A stretch of DNA of 64,000 nucleotides from Sinorhizobium chiapasense (GTDB lineage Bacteria; Pseudomonadota; Alphaproteobacteria; Rhizobiales; Rhizobiaceae): NCBI RefSeq assembly GCF_036488675.1, contig NZ_CP133149.1, positions 62,001 to 126,000 of the forward strand, in the 5' to 3' direction. The translations under genes were made by a program, and so were the position numbers. Under the pieces are notes generated by a model. The model was not told the origin of the DNA. It did no database searches and was given only the letters and a program-made list of their open reading frames with translations. This document shows positions 8,477-17,649 of the stretch, piece after piece. Positions within the stretch are counted from its first letter, which is position 1. Each line of letters opens with the position of its first letter.

Positions 8477-10742
8477 GTTGGAGCATCCGGGCGCGCTTTC
8501 GCGCCGTAGCTTTCTGGTCGGTCTCGCCGGCGCGGCCGTCACTTTCGGTTTCGCACCAGGGGAGGGCACCGCGCAAGAGTCGGGATCGAGCCCCTTCGAG
8601 CCCACGATTTGGTACAGCCTTGACCGCGATGAAATCGTGACCGTGAACATCGTCCGTGCGGAAATGGGTCAGCACATCGGCACTGCCATCGCCCGCGTCC
8701 TCGCCGATGAACTCGAGGTAGACTGGAGCAACGTCCGCATCCTGCTGGTCGATACCGATCCGAAATGGGGCTACATGCAGACTGGCGGCAGCAAGTCGGT
8801 CTGGGTCGATTTCCCGATTTACAGCCGCGCCGGTGCTGCAGGCCGCATCGCCCTCATCGAGGCCGGCGCAAGGCTGCTCGGGGTGAGCCCGTCGCAATGT
8901 GTTGCGCGCCGGGGCGCCGTGTCTGCCGAAGGCCGGTCCATCACCTATGGCGAAATCGTCCGGCGCGGCGGGCCGACGCGCGAATTTACGTCAGACCAAC
9001 TTGCGAAGCTGCCGATCAAGCGGCCCTCAGAGCGACGTCTTATCGGGCAAAAAAGCGACGCTCTCGACGTCCCCGCGAAGATCAACGGCACCGCGCGTTA
9101 CGGAATCGATGCGATCGTTGAAGGCATGGTTTATGCGCGGCCGAAGATTCCTCCGACGCGTTACGGTTCGGTGGTCCGCGCCGTCGATGATTCCGCGGCG
9201 AAGCGGATCAAGGGATATCTCACGAGCATCGTAATCGAAGATCCTTCCAACACGGTGCCCGGTTGGGTCGTCGTGTGCGCGACATCCTATCCGGCGGCGA
9301 TCCGCGCCGCTGACCTCGTCAAGGTCGATTGGGCCGCGGGTGATGCTGCGAAGGTGTCGGAGCAGGACATCCTCGATTACGGCGCAACGCAGATCGCTGC
9401 GCCGCGCGGGGGCGCGCTTGTGGTTGATGACCCAGAAGTCGATTCCGCCTTTCGCGCAGCCGCCTCCACGCTCGAGCGGACCTACACAACCAGCAGCGTT
9501 CTCCATGCCCAGCTCGAACCGGTCAACGCCCTCGCCTTCGAGAAGGACGGCCGCTTCGAGATCCATACCGGCAGTCAGGCGCAGAGCACGATATTGCCCG
9601 TGCTGGCACGGGCGCTCGATCTGGCGCAGGATCGCATTGTCCTGCGGACCTATCTGCTCGGCGGAGCATTCGGGCGGAGGCTCAACACCGATTATGCCGT
9701 CCCTGCCGCGCTGGCCGCCAAGGCTCTTGGCAAGCCCGTGAAGCTCGTGCTGACGCGCCAGGATGACACGCGCTTCGACTCGTTTCGCTCGCCGTCGATA
9801 CAGAAACTGCGGCTGGCGTTCGACGTCCGTGGGAAGGTCACGGCCATGGAACATCACGCGTCGGCCGGCTGGCCGACCTCGGTCTATTTCCCGCCGGCGA
9901 ACATGCCAAAGGCGCCCGATGGAAACCCGTTCGATCCATTTGCCATCGACGGCGCGGACCACTGGTACAGCGTTGGGGCGCAACGCGTCCGCGCACTCGA
10001 GAACGACCTTGCCAATCGTGCGTTTCGCCCCGGTTATCTGCGCGCGGTCGGGCCCGGCTGGATCAATTGGGCGGTTGAAACCTTCATGGATGAGGCCGCA
10101 CTGGTGGCCCGCGCCGACCCTGTCGCATTCCGCCTCGGGCTGTTGGACGCTCGCGGCCGCAATGCCGGGTCGGCGCCCAATTCGGTGAACGGCGCGAAGC
10201 GTCAGGCAGAGGTCCTCAAACGGGCGGCGAAAAAAGCCGGATGGGGCTCGTCCATGCCCAGGGACACAGCGCTCGGCGTTGCCACCACATTTGGTCAATC
10301 ACGTTCGATGCCCACATGGGTCGCTTGCGTCGCGCGCGTTCGCGTCGACCGCAGCAGCGGCGACGTTTCAGTCGAAAAGCTCACAATTGCTGTCGATGCA
10401 GGCACCCTCATTCATCCAGACGGCGCACTCGCGCAAGTCGAAGGCAGCGTTCTGTGGGGCCTCAGCATGGCGCTCTATGAGGGAACCGAGTTCCACAAGG
10501 GCCAAGTTAAGGACACGAACTTCGACAGCTATACGCCGTTGCGCATCGGCGACGTACCGGAGCTCGACATCGAGTTCATCGAGAGCGTCGAGGCTCCAGT
10601 CGGCCTCGGCGAACCGGGCACAACCGTCGTCGCGCCCGCCATCGGCAATGCCATTTTTGCGGCGACAGGTGTTCGCTTGCGCCACCTGCCCATCCGGTCA
10701 ACCGCCGTCCTCGCGGCGCTCGCGTCTCTCAAACCGGTCTAA
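8469..10742 (+). CDS. molybdopterin-binding hydroxylase, IorB/aldehyde dehydrogenase type
   Basis: A 757-residue large subunit resembling isoquinoline 1-oxidoreductase beta and related membrane aldehyde dehydrogenases. A Tat signal, SRRSFLVGLAGAAVTFG, places it in the periplasm, consistent with its cytochrome partner. Molybdopterin-binding stretches such as GGAFGRRLNTDY and RAVGPGWINWAVETFMDEA are present, and the catalytic glutamate is expected in GLGEPGTTVVAPAIGNA near the C-terminus. It hydroxylates aldehydes or N-heterocycles with water as oxygen source. The substrate cannot be read from sequence. No separate FAD subunit is present, as expected for the cytochrome-linked type. The start is the ATG overlapping the previous stop. 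Confidence 0.92.
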   Translation: MSELEHPGALSRRSFLVGLAGAAVTFGFAPGEGTAQESGSSPFEPTIWYSLDRDEIVTVNIVRAEMGQHIGTAIARVLADELEVDWSNVRILLVDTDPKWGYMQTGGSKSVWVDFPIYSRAGAAGRIALIEAGARLLGVSPSQCVARRGAVSAEGRSITYGEIVRRGGPTREFTSDQLAKLPIKRPSERRLIGQKSDALDVPAKINGTARYGIDAIVEGMVYARPKIPPTRYGSVVRAVDDSAAKRIKGYLTSIVIEDPSNTVPGWVVVCATSYPAAIRAADLVKVDWAAGDAAKVSEQDILDYGATQIAAPRGGALVVDDPEVDSAFRAAASTLERTYTTSSVLHAQLEPVNALAFEKDGRFEIHTGSQAQSTILPVLARALDLAQDRIVLRTYLLGGAFGRRLNTDYAVPAALAAKALGKPVKLVLTRQDDTRFDSFRSPSIQKLRLAFDVRGKVTAMEHHASAGWPTSVYFPPANMPKAPDGNPFDPFAIDGADHWYSVGAQRVRALENDLANRAFRPGYLRAVGPGWINWAVETFMDEAALVARADPVAFRLGLLDARGRNAGSAPNSVNGAKRQAEVLKRAAKKAGWGSSMPRDTALGVATTFGQSRSMPTWVACVARVRVDRSSGDVSVEKLTIAVDAGTLIHPDGALAQVEGSVLWGLSMALYEGTEFHKGQVKDTNFDSYTPLRIGDVPELDIEFIESVEAPVGLGEPGTTVVAPAIGNAIFAATGVRLRHLPIRSTAVLAALASLKPV

Positions 10743-10761
10743 GAAACCATAGGAGTTCTCT

Positions 10762-11352
10762 ATGCGCGTCTTTCTTGCGATCTGCTTCACGCTTTTTGCA
10801 TCATCCGCCTTCGCTCACACAGGTGTCGGTTCGGCGTCCGGCGTCATACACGGCTTCTTGCACCCGTTGAGCGGAATTGACCACATTCTGGCGATGATCG
10901 CGGTCGGAATCTTGGCCGCCAATCTGGGCGGACGCGCAATCTGGGCTGTGCCGCTCACGTTCATGGCGTTGATGGGAGTGGGTGGTTTTCTCGGCATCGC
11001 GCATGTCCCGCTGCCCTTTATCGAGCTTGGAATCGCGCTTTCGATCATTGTGCTTGGGCTTGCGGTTGCGGCGCAATGGGATTGGCCCATCGCCGCCGCG
11101 ATGGCGCTCGTCGGCGTCTTCGCAATCTTCCACGGCCATGCCCATGGGGCCGAGATGCCTGTTGATCCCGCGGGACTGGCGTACGCGCTTGGCTTTATGC
11201 TCGCCGCGGGGCATCTGCACTTGATCGGCATCGGAATCGGAATTGGAGCCGCGCGGCTCGCTTCGACAAGGTCGCATGCGCAGCGGCTTACGCAGTTCGG
11301 CGGCGCGGCGATCGCCGTCCTGGGCGGAGGTGTGTTGGTAGGGCTCGTTTAA
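10762..11352 (+). CDS. HupE/UreJ family membrane protein
   Basis: A 196-residue protein with a cleavable signal (ends SSAFA) followed by HTGVGSASGVIHGFLHPLSG. This is the HupE/UreJ signature with the conserved HPxxGxDH-type histidines (LHPLSGIDHILAM), a later HGHAHG and about six membrane helices. HupE is a nickel permease in hydrogenase and urease operons. Neither enzyme is in this window, so a role in metal supply to the redox cassette is inference. It follows the hydroxylase by 19 bases with AGGAG before the ATG and ends the operon. Confidence 0.9.
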   Translation: MRVFLAICFTLFASSAFAHTGVGSASGVIHGFLHPLSGIDHILAMIAVGILAANLGGRAIWAVPLTFMALMGVGGFLGIAHVPLPFIELGIALSIIVLGLAVAAQWDWPIAAAMALVGVFAIFHGHAHGAEMPVDPAGLAYALGFMLAAGHLHLIGIGIGIGAARLASTRSHAQRLTQFGGAAIAVLGGGVLVGLV

Positions 11353-11369
11353 TCCGGTTGGCGGTGAAA

Positions 11370-11383
11370 CCACCGATCGGTGG
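11370..11383. terminator. palindrome after the redox cassette
   Basis: The 14-base perfect palindrome CCACCGATCGGTGG lies 18 bases after the HupE stop. It could act as a transcription stop or a protein site. There is no T-run, so a classical Rho-independent terminator is not shown. Confidence 0.35.
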
Positions 11384-11594
11384 CGCCCCAACGGGTTGCC
11401 AGTCGTCGCGGACCCTCTCTGGTCATGGTTCACCGGCATCTGCCGAGCTATCGCGCAACGCATCCCGGTATGCTTGCGTTGCCATTCCATCGCAGCATCC
11501 GATTGGTTAAGGAAGCCCTCGGCGCGGCCTGCCTGCATTCCAAGCTAGTCGTGAGCCGGCAGCGGCGCGACGAATGTGGTCGATGCGTTGGATA

Positions 11595-11622
11595 GGCATT
11601 CGCGACGATTTGCCGAGATTTG
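11595..11622. repeat. right-hand inverted copy of cassette-edge repeat
   Basis: The sequence starts GGCATTCGCGACGATTTGCC and ends GAGATTTG. It matches the reverse complement of 696-723 at 25 of 28 positions. Together the copies enclose all ten genes of the redox cassette and no others. Confidence 0.55.
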
Positions 11623-11848
11623 CACTGCTTTACTCCTACCGACGTTCCTTGTCGCATACCATTGGCTCATCAGAGGCAGACAGCTCCACAAGTGCTCGGC
11701 GCCCGGTGCCCCCCGCCGTGGCTCGCCTGCGGCCGGTCCCTTCCCCTCCCGAGGACCGGCCGCCCCTTCGCGGCAGCGCTGGACCGGATGGGCAGGCCTT
11801 TTGGATCGTGGAACTCCCAATCGTTGAACACCGGACGGAGATTTTTCT

Positions 11849-13078
11849 TTGACCTATGATCATCTCTTTTCCGCGGCGCTTGCTCGCCTGCATGCCGAAC
11901 GGCGCTATCGCGTGTTTGCCGATCTCGAGCGCGTTGCCGGACGTTTCCCGCATGCAATATGGCATTCCCCGGACGGCCCGCGCCCGGTCGTGATCTGGTG
12001 CTCGAACGATTACCTTGGCATGGGCCAGCATCCGAAGGTGATCGGCGCCATGGTTGAAACCGCCACTCGCCTGGGCGCTGGCGCCGGCGGTACCCGCAAC
12101 ATTTCCGGCACCAACCATCCGTTGGTCGAATTGGAACGCGAGCTCGCCGACCTGCACGGCAAGGAAGCGGCGCTGGTCTTCACCTCGGGGTATGTGTCCA
12201 ACGAGACCGGCATCTCCACCATCGCCAAGTTGCTTCCAAACTGCCTCATCCTGTCGGACGCCTGGAACCACAACTCGATGATCGAGGGCGTGCGACGTGC
12301 CGGCGTGGAAAAGAAGATCTGGCGCCACAACGACGTCGGGCATCTCGAAGAATTGCTGGCGGCGGAGGCGCCAGAGCGACCGAAGCTGATCATATTCGAG
12401 GCTCTCTATTCGATGGACGGCGACATCGCGCCGGTGAACCGCATCTGCGATCTGGCAGAGCGCTATGGCGCGATGACCTATATCGACGAGGTCCATTCGG
12501 TCGGCATGTACGGGAGGGCCGGCGCCGGCATCGCTGCGCGTGAAGGCGCCCTGCACCGCATCGACGTGATCGAGGGCACGCTGGCGAAGGCCTTCGGCTG
12601 CCTCGGCGGCTATATCGCGGCGAATGCCGACATCATCGATGCTGTGCGCTCGTACGCGCCAGGGTTTATTTTTACCACCGCGCTGCCGCCGGCGGTCTGC
12701 GCCGCCGCGACCGCGGCGATCCGGCACCTCAAGATTTCGCAATGGGAGCGCGACCGCCATCAGGCACGCGCCGCGCGGGTAAAGTCCGTGCTCAATGCAG
12801 CAGGCCTGCCGGTGATGCCCAGTGAGACGCACATTGTGCCGATACTGATGGGTGATCCGGAGAAGTGCAAGGACGCGAGTGATCTCCTGCTCTCCGAGCA
12901 CGGTATCTATGTCCAGCCGATCAACTATCCGACCGTCCCGCGCGGCACCGAACGGCTGCGCATCACGCCGACGCCCTACCACGATGACGTGCTGATCGAT
13001 ACGCTCGCTGAAGCGCTCGTCGATGTTTGGGGGCGTCTTGGATTGCCGCTGCGACACTGCGCGCTTGCGGCAGAGTGA
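11849..13078 (+). CDS. hemA: 5-aminolevulinate synthase
   Basis: A 409-residue PLP enzyme of the alpha-oxoamine synthase family. It condenses glycine and succinyl-CoA to 5-aminolevulinate, the first step of heme synthesis in alphaproteobacteria. It contains the family opening [20 protein letters not shown], the NDYLGM motif, [19 protein letters not shown], the cofactor-binding [10 protein letters not shown] and the PLP lysine K247 in [15 protein letters not shown]. Length is normal. The start is TTG, preceded by CGGAG at 8 bases; this fits the family N-terminus. Most rhizobia carry another hemA, so this copy may be dedicated to the adjacent cassette, which encodes a heme peroxidase and a triheme cytochrome. 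That link is inference. Confidence 0.96.
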   Translation: MTYDHLFSAALARLHAERRYRVFADLERVAGRFPHAIWHSPDGPRPVVIWCSNDYLGMGQHPKVIGAMVETATRLGAGAGGTRNISGTNHPLVELERELADLHGKEAALVFTSGYVSNETGISTIAKLLPNCLILSDAWNHNSMIEGVRRAGVEKKIWRHNDVGHLEELLAAEAPERPKLIIFEALYSMDGDIAPVNRICDLAERYGAMTYIDEVHSVGMYGRAGAGIAAREGALHRIDVIEGTLAKAFGCLGGYIAANADIIDAVRSYAPGFIFTTALPPAVCAAATAAIRHLKISQWERDRHQARAARVKSVLNAAGLPVMPSETHIVPILMGDPEKCKDASDLLLSEHGIYVQPINYPTVPRGTERLRITPTPYHDDVLIDTLAEALVDVWGRLGLPLRHCALAAE

Positions 13079-13628
13079 CTTGCCATCGGAAAAACCCCCA
13101 AATGCCTCCCGTCGCAGTTCGATCGGGATGAAATAGTTTTGGTGATGAAAGGAGCGGGATAGCGCAACAGCCGCACCATCGAAGACGAAAAGGATTGGAA
13201 GGACCCGGCGATCCTGGCGGCGACGGCCTGGACGCCGCAGACCTCGACAATGTGGCGATACCTGTCGAGGCCGCGATGGCACGCCTCCGATCGGCGATAC
13301 ATCTGCGAACGTACGCATGGGCGCGCCTTCTCTGCCCGCAGGCAGCGGTTGTCGGTCCCCTTCAGGTCTTCGAAACGGCGCGCCGCAGCGTGTTCTTATT
13401 ATGTTCTCGTTGGGAAGAGTCAATCCCGCATGACTGCTACGTGGGCACGCAGCCGAAGACTGGGGATCGTTCTACCAAGATTTACCCGAACGAACCCTAA
13501 GGATATCGTGATCCTCGCGTCCAAGTGTGGGAAAATGACTATCAGTTACTTCATCCCGGAGCAGAATGATGATGCATGTTCTAGGCCAAATAAGCGGAAG
13601 TCGAGTAACAGCACCCGGAAGCGCTGCA
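13079..13628. other. gene-free stretch after hemA
   Basis: About 550 bases in which I recognise no gene family on either strand. The minus strand has an open frame over 12976-13302, but it runs into hemA and shows no motif. It may be decayed mobile DNA. Confidence 0.5.
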
Positions 13629-13790
13629 ATGAACTACGATGTAGAAACCAGCTATAGCAACGGGAAACACTGGACATTCTGGAATGAGTACGGATCTCTG
13701 GATAAGGCGAGATATGCCGTTGCCATGCTGAAACGGTCTTCCCCTGAGAACTTCACCGCCCGGATTATCAAGAAAGAGGTCTTGGAATAA
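13629..13790 (+). CDS. small hypothetical protein
   Basis: A possible 53-residue protein beginning MNYDVETSYSNGKHWTFWNE and ending in a basic IIKKEVLE. The composition is balanced, with aromatic residues early and an amphipathic middle (LDKARYAVAMLKRSS), and looks like real protein rather than antisense noise. An upstream in-frame ATG at 13566 exists. There is no clear ribosome-binding site at 13629 and no recognised family. Base composition is lower in GC than the neighbours, suggesting acquired DNA. Confidence 0.45.
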   Translation: MNYDVETSYSNGKHWTFWNEYGSLDKARYAVAMLKRSSPENFTARIIKKEVLE

Positions 13791-14012
13791 AAGCTTGGCA
13801 TTGGATCTGGGTGCAACGGTGCCAGGTCACTGTCATTCTCCAGCCAGTTGATAACTTCTGGAGACAAATTCGGAAACGCACAATTCCAGTAGCTCCAGAG
13901 CTCGGTCGGTCTCATTCAATTTTGTCGAGGCGAAGGCACATTGTAGCGATCCAGGGTATCATAGGGATCCATGACGATTACCCCGACGCAACGTCAACTA
14001 CGGGAGGTTCTC

Positions 14013-15032
14013 ATGACACGGATGCGTGCTGTCCAAGTGAAAAACGCCAACGGACCATTCGAGCTGGTCGAACGCGAGATCCCGACCCCGGCTGCGGGCC
14101 AGGTCCTGATCAAGGTCCAGGCGTGCGGGATATGTCACAGCGATGCCTTCACCAAATCGGGGGCATTCCCGGGCATTGCCTATCCGCGCGTGCCGGGCCA
14201 CGAAGTTGTGGGAGTCATCGACAAGGTCGGCGAGCGTGTGCCCAATTGGACGCTGGGGCAACGGGTCGGCGTCGGCTGGCACGGCGGCCATTGCGGCCAT
14301 TGTCCCTCCTGCCGCCGTGGCGATTTCATCACATGCGCGAACGGGAAAATTCCCGGCATCACCTATGATGGCGGCTATGCCGATTACATGATCGCGCCGT
14401 TCGAGGCCCTGGTAGCGATCCCAGATGATCTGCAGGCGGCCGAGGCAGCGCCGCTCTTGTGCGCTGGCATCACGACCTACAATGCATTGCGGAATGGCGG
14501 GATCTCTGCGGGCGACACTGTGGCGGTGCTTGGCATCGGTGGTCTCGGTCATCTCGGTGTGCAGTTCGCCGCCAAGATGGGCTGCCGCACGGTCGCCATA
14601 GCGCGCGGCGCGGACAAGGAACCGCTGGCACGCAAGCTTGGCGCGCATCACTATTTCGATAGCACCACCCAGGATGTCGCCGCTGAACTGAACAAGCTGG
14701 GCGGAGCGCGTGTTATCTTGTCCACCGTCACCAATTCGAAGGCGATGAGCGCGGTGCTTGGTGGATTGGCAATTGATGGCAAGATGATCGTCGTTGGCGC
14801 TTCACCCGATCCCATCGAGGTCTCGCCATTCCTGCTAATCGGCGGCCGCCGGGCGATCCAGGGATGGCCATCTGGAACCTCGACTGATTCTGAGGACACG
14901 TTGGCTTTCAGCGCCCTCGCCAACATTCGGCCGATGATCGAAACGATGCCGCTCGAGCGAGCGGCCGATGCTTATGAGCGGATGATGAGCGGCGCCGCCC
15001 GGTTCCGGATGGTGATAACGACCGGGCAATAG
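14013..15032 (+). CDS. zinc-dependent alcohol dehydrogenase (MDR family)
   Basis: A 339-residue NAD(P)-dependent alcohol dehydrogenase. Catalytic zinc ligands are Cys in ACGICHSD and the His of PGHEVVG. The structural zinc cysteines are in HCGHCPSCRRGDFITC. The Rossmann motif is VLGIGGLGHLGVQFA. The family includes cinnamyl- and YahK/AdhA-like enzymes with broad aldehyde/alcohol activity. The ATG at 14013 with GGGAGG upstream is preferred over 13971. It stands alone on its strand, with a hairpin after the stop. Confidence 0.92.
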   Translation: MTRMRAVQVKNANGPFELVEREIPTPAAGQVLIKVQACGICHSDAFTKSGAFPGIAYPRVPGHEVVGVIDKVGERVPNWTLGQRVGVGWHGGHCGHCPSCRRGDFITCANGKIPGITYDGGYADYMIAPFEALVAIPDDLQAAEAAPLLCAGITTYNALRNGGISAGDTVAVLGIGGLGHLGVQFAAKMGCRTVAIARGADKEPLARKLGAHHYFDSTTQDVAAELNKLGGARVILSTVTNSKAMSAVLGGLAIDGKMIVVGASPDPIEVSPFLLIGGRRAIQGWPSGTSTDSEDTLAFSALANIRPMIETMPLERAADAYERMMSGAARFRMVITTGQ

Positions 15033-15061
15033 TCCGGTCGTGACGCACATGAGGGAACGTC

Positions 15062-15080
15062 AGGCGGCTTCGCAGCCGCG
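15062..15080 (+). terminator. hairpin after alcohol dehydrogenase
   Basis: GGCGGCT-TCGC-AGCCGC forms a strong stem with a UUCG-like loop about 30 bases after the stop codon. A CCCTTTT run follows ten bases later. It is probably the transcription terminator of the gene. Confidence 0.5.
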
Positions 15081-15283
15081 GGACCTCCCTTTTCGCCTTT
15101 GGTTGCCGAGCGCCCGATCGAGGATGAACTTGCTCCAGACATCCGTTCGCCTACTCTCCTGATGCGATGCTCCTGGTGTCGGAACTGCGGGAATGATCCA
15201 CATTCGCGGGAACCCGCGGCTTTCGCTGATGAAGGAACCTCGAGGCATTGCTCCGATCGCTGAATCTATGCAGCCGAATGTGG

Positions 15284-15744
15284 TTAGCTGTGCCCGCCGG
15301 GCGCGCGCGGAACAACGAGCTTGGCCCTGAGAATCTGGACTATCTCGCCGCGTTGATTGATTGTGCGGCTCAGAATCGTTGCAATGCCTCGATCGGGCTT
15401 CGATCGGGAGGACGTGATCTCGACCACTTCGCTTTCGACGTGCAGGATGTCGCCAGGGCGCGTCGGGGCCGGCCAATTGAGGTCTCCTCCTGCTCCAACG
15501 AGGCCACCCGCCAGGGGCAAGCCGGTCTCGACGTTGAGACGCATCGTAAGAGCAGCCGTGTGCCAGCCGCTTGCGGCCAATCCCTTGAAGAGGGTGTCCT
15601 TGGCCGCGTCGTCGTCGGTGTGAAATGGCTGCGGGTCGAATTGGGCCGCGAACGCCTTGATCTGCGCTTCCTCGCGCTTGTGAAGCGCTGTCCAACGTAT
15701 AGGTCATCCAGATAGAGACGATCAGACGCGGAATTACTCATCAC
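15284..15744 (-). pseudogene. MaoC-like dehydratase, frameshifted
   Basis: The start reads MSNSASDRLYLDDLYVGQRF. The frame then breaks near 15670, and the remainder continues in another frame as REEAQIKAFAAQFDPQPFH, GLAASGWHTAALTMRL and PTRPGDILHVESEVVEI up to VPRAPGGHS. This is the hot-dog-fold MaoC/acyl dehydratase family (hydration of enoyl-CoA type substrates), with the expected FDPQPFH motif and a normal length of about 150 residues. Comparison with the usual family spacing suggests several codons are missing at the break, so it is more than a single-base error. It is probably inactive. Confidence 0.75.
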
Positions 15745-15893
15745 TTACCTCCAATGAAAGATCACAAGGTGCCCATGGATCCTCTCACATTCAACCTGAG
15801 AATAGGATTGGCCGCCTCCATGGCCGTGCCGGTTATCTTTCCCAAGCTATCGCGATTCCCCGTGAACTCATCGCCAGCCATCCAGACGTCATA

Positions 15894-16269
15894 ATGTTGT
15901 ATCGTTTCCTAGCCACCTGGTTGGTGATCAATGCGGATCTTGAGACCGCCCGCTGGCCCGCTCAGGAGCTGCTGGCGGCCCAACCCGGCGTTGCAATCGG
16001 AAAATTTCGCTCGATTCGTGGAGGGGCTCCGCCCTGGCATCGTGTTCTATCTGTCCGGTTTGCTGTCGCTGCTCGCGGGCCTGGCAATCGTCAACCTGCA
16101 CAACAGATGGCAGATGGACTGGCGCGTGATCATCACGGTGCTGGGCTGGCTGATGACAATCGGTGGTATCATCCGCATTGTCTTGCCGCAGGTCGCTATT
16201 GCTGTCGGTTCCACCATCTATGGCGGCCGCGCCTCTACAATCGTCGCGGCTGAGACCACGGAATTATAG
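15894..16269 (+). pseudogene. small integral membrane protein with one-base frameshift
   Basis: Two frames join into one plausible 124-residue protein. YRFLATWLVINADLETARWP, continuing QELLA, runs to about 15978. Then NPALQSENFARFVEGLRPG is followed by two hydrophobic helices (IVFYLSGLLSLLAGLAIVN and VIITVLGWLMTIGGIIRIVL). Removing one C from the CCC run at 15979-15981 restores the frame. The fold is a small multi-helix membrane protein of unknown role. A single-base homopolymer difference could be a sequence error rather than true inactivation. A small membrane ORF follows directly. Confidence 0.6.
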
Positions 16270-16271
16270 GG

Positions 16272-16436
16272 ATGCTCGCAGCAGTTGCGATGGTAGGTTC
16301 GGCCGTTATCACGAAATCGGTCGAACGGATGCAGAAGCTGACAAAATCACACGTCACTATCCTAACGGTCGTGAGCGTTCTCTTCGTGGCGCAAGTCATT
16401 TTGTCACTAGCCGCCGTGCTGGGCTGGCTTCCCTGA
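16272..16436 (+). CDS. small single-helix membrane protein
   Basis: A 54-residue ORF starting MLAAVAMVGSAVITKSVERM. It ends in a hydrophobic helix (VVSVLFVAQVILSLAAVLG) and WLP. It begins three bases after the preceding membrane-protein stop with a GGG just before the ATG, so the two look like a translationally coupled pair. A perfect hairpin follows the stop. The function is unknown. Confidence 0.55.
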   Translation: MLAAVAMVGSAVITKSVERMQKLTKSHVTILTVVSVLFVAQVILSLAAVLGWLP

Positions 16437-16441
16437 GTGCA

Positions 16442-16464
16442 CCCCCTTACAAAGAGTAAGGGGG
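16442..16464 (+). terminator. perfect hairpin after small membrane protein
   Basis: CCCCCTTAC-AAAGA-GTAAGGGGG is a 9-base-pair perfect stem with a five-base loop, six bases after the stop codon. No T-run follows, so Rho-independent termination is likely but not certain. Confidence 0.55.
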
Positions 16465-17221
16465 AGTGGGGCCTGCGGTGAACGGCTTAATTCGTTCGGA
16501 ACCGGAAATTCCGATCCGTATACACGAGCGGCAGCAATGGGTCGATTCTGCTCGTTCCTGTAGGTCTCACTAGGGCCGGAAGTCGTCATGCGGGACAGCC
16601 GACCCCAATGGAGTTTTTTATGACACCAGAAAGCGCCAACTATGGACTTATTCTGCAGGCTCTGAGCTATGCGCAATCGAAATCAGGGCCGCTGAGAGCC
16701 TGCGTAAGGCACAATCTCTGGCAGACGTATTCCACAATGTTCCCAGTGGGATTGCATCCGGCAGGACGCCTGAGGATATCCGAAGAAAATTGGACGCAAC
16801 GGCGGCACGGCAGGGGTGCCAAGATTATATCAACCTACTTTTTGAAAGCGCTTCACGAAATATGAAGCGGTGAGACTTCCTCGAATTTCGCCGACAGGCG
16901 GCGAGTGTATAGTTCTCGCGCAGTAATGTCCGCCGACTGCAGACGATGGCCCCAGGCTGATAACTTGAGACCTGACTGAGATCTCGTGATCGTGACGGAG
17001 TCTCTTACGCGACCGGATCGGTGTTCTCGTGTGCGCCTTTGCAGCTACTTCCTCGCGATCGCGAGGGGGTTGAGAGGTCTCCAGCGAATCGAGCAACTCG
17101 CGGGCGCATGCCGCGATCGAACTGACCGCGCGCTCGAATGCGGCCTCGTTGCGCGCCAGCACATCGTTTCTGGCAGCGGAGGTTCGATCCGCTGCCAGCG
17201 ATGTTTCAACCAGTGGTCTGC
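16465..17221. other. decayed coding DNA without an intact gene
   Basis: On the plus strand a frame without a usable start ends at 16873 and reads RAAESLRKAQSLADVFHNVP and then GRTPEDIRRKLDATAARQG, which looks like a real protein remnant. On the minus strand, 17162 downwards reads LARNEAAFERAVSSIAACAR, weakly phasin-like. A long hairpin lies at 17161-17204. No family can be assigned with confidence. Confidence 0.4.
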
Positions 17222-17554
17222 TTATTTTGCCGGGGGCTTGTAGGAAGATGCGATTTTGCCCGCCTTTTCTTGGGCCGCCTTGAATTCCGCGCCCGTATAT
17301 GCTCGTACGGTTTTGATATTCGATGCTGCCCCCGATGCGGCGACGACGAGAAGTGGCGGGATCAGGTCAGCACCGTCGTCGAATTCCGTGATTGCCATCC
17401 AGTCGGTTTCGCCGGTCGTGAGATAGAATGAATGCAGTTTCCCGCCTGCCGCTTCCATGATGGCACGGGCCGCCTTTTCTCGGTTCGTTGGATTGTCAAT
17501 CATTCCCTTCGCAGATGTGGCTGAATAGCACCCTGTGGTTATGAACAGTGGCAT
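17222..17554 (-). CDS. GYD domain-containing protein
   Basis: A 110-residue protein beginning MPLFITTGCYSATSAKGMID, followed by the GYD pattern NREKAARAIMEAAGGKLHSF, YLTTGETDWMAITEF and a C-terminal AYTGAEF. The family is a small dimeric alpha/beta-barrel-like fold of unknown biochemical role, common in rhizobia. The ATG follows GGGAGGATGTCCT. It stands alone between decayed segments. Confidence 0.88.
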   Translation of the reverse strand: MPLFITTGCYSATSAKGMIDNPTNREKAARAIMEAAGGKLHSFYLTTGETDWMAITEFDDGADLIPPLLVVAASGAASNIKTVRAYTGAEFKAAQEKAGKIASSYKPPAK

Positions 17555-17649
17555 AGGACATCCTCCCTCAATAGTTGGGTAGATCGGGCGATCTGCCGAA
17601 TACTCAATATCTCAAAAAACTTGGCGTTAGACGAGCGTCGGACAGCAGA

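Larger units (their letters stand above)
11353..11848. other. gene-free gap with cassette-end repeat
   Basis: These 496 bases between HupE and hemA contain no convincing gene. They hold a 14-base palindrome near the start and the inverted counterpart (11595-11622) of the 696-723 sequence. The hemA promoter must lie in the last 200 bases. No strong consensus promoter was identified by eye. Confidence 0.6.

Noticed and set aside
11636..13423. 595-codon open frame on the minus strand
   Set aside because: Antisense to hemA, which has all its catalytic motifs; the minus frame has none.
15060..15707. 215-codon open frame on the minus strand
   Set aside because: It overlaps the MaoC-like pseudogene in a different frame from the recognisable dehydratase sequence.
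17161..17204. Long hairpin containing GGTTCGATCC, resembling a tRNA T-arm
   Set aside because: The loop is out of register for a T-arm and no acceptor, D or anticodon arm can be found upstream, so it is not a tRNA.
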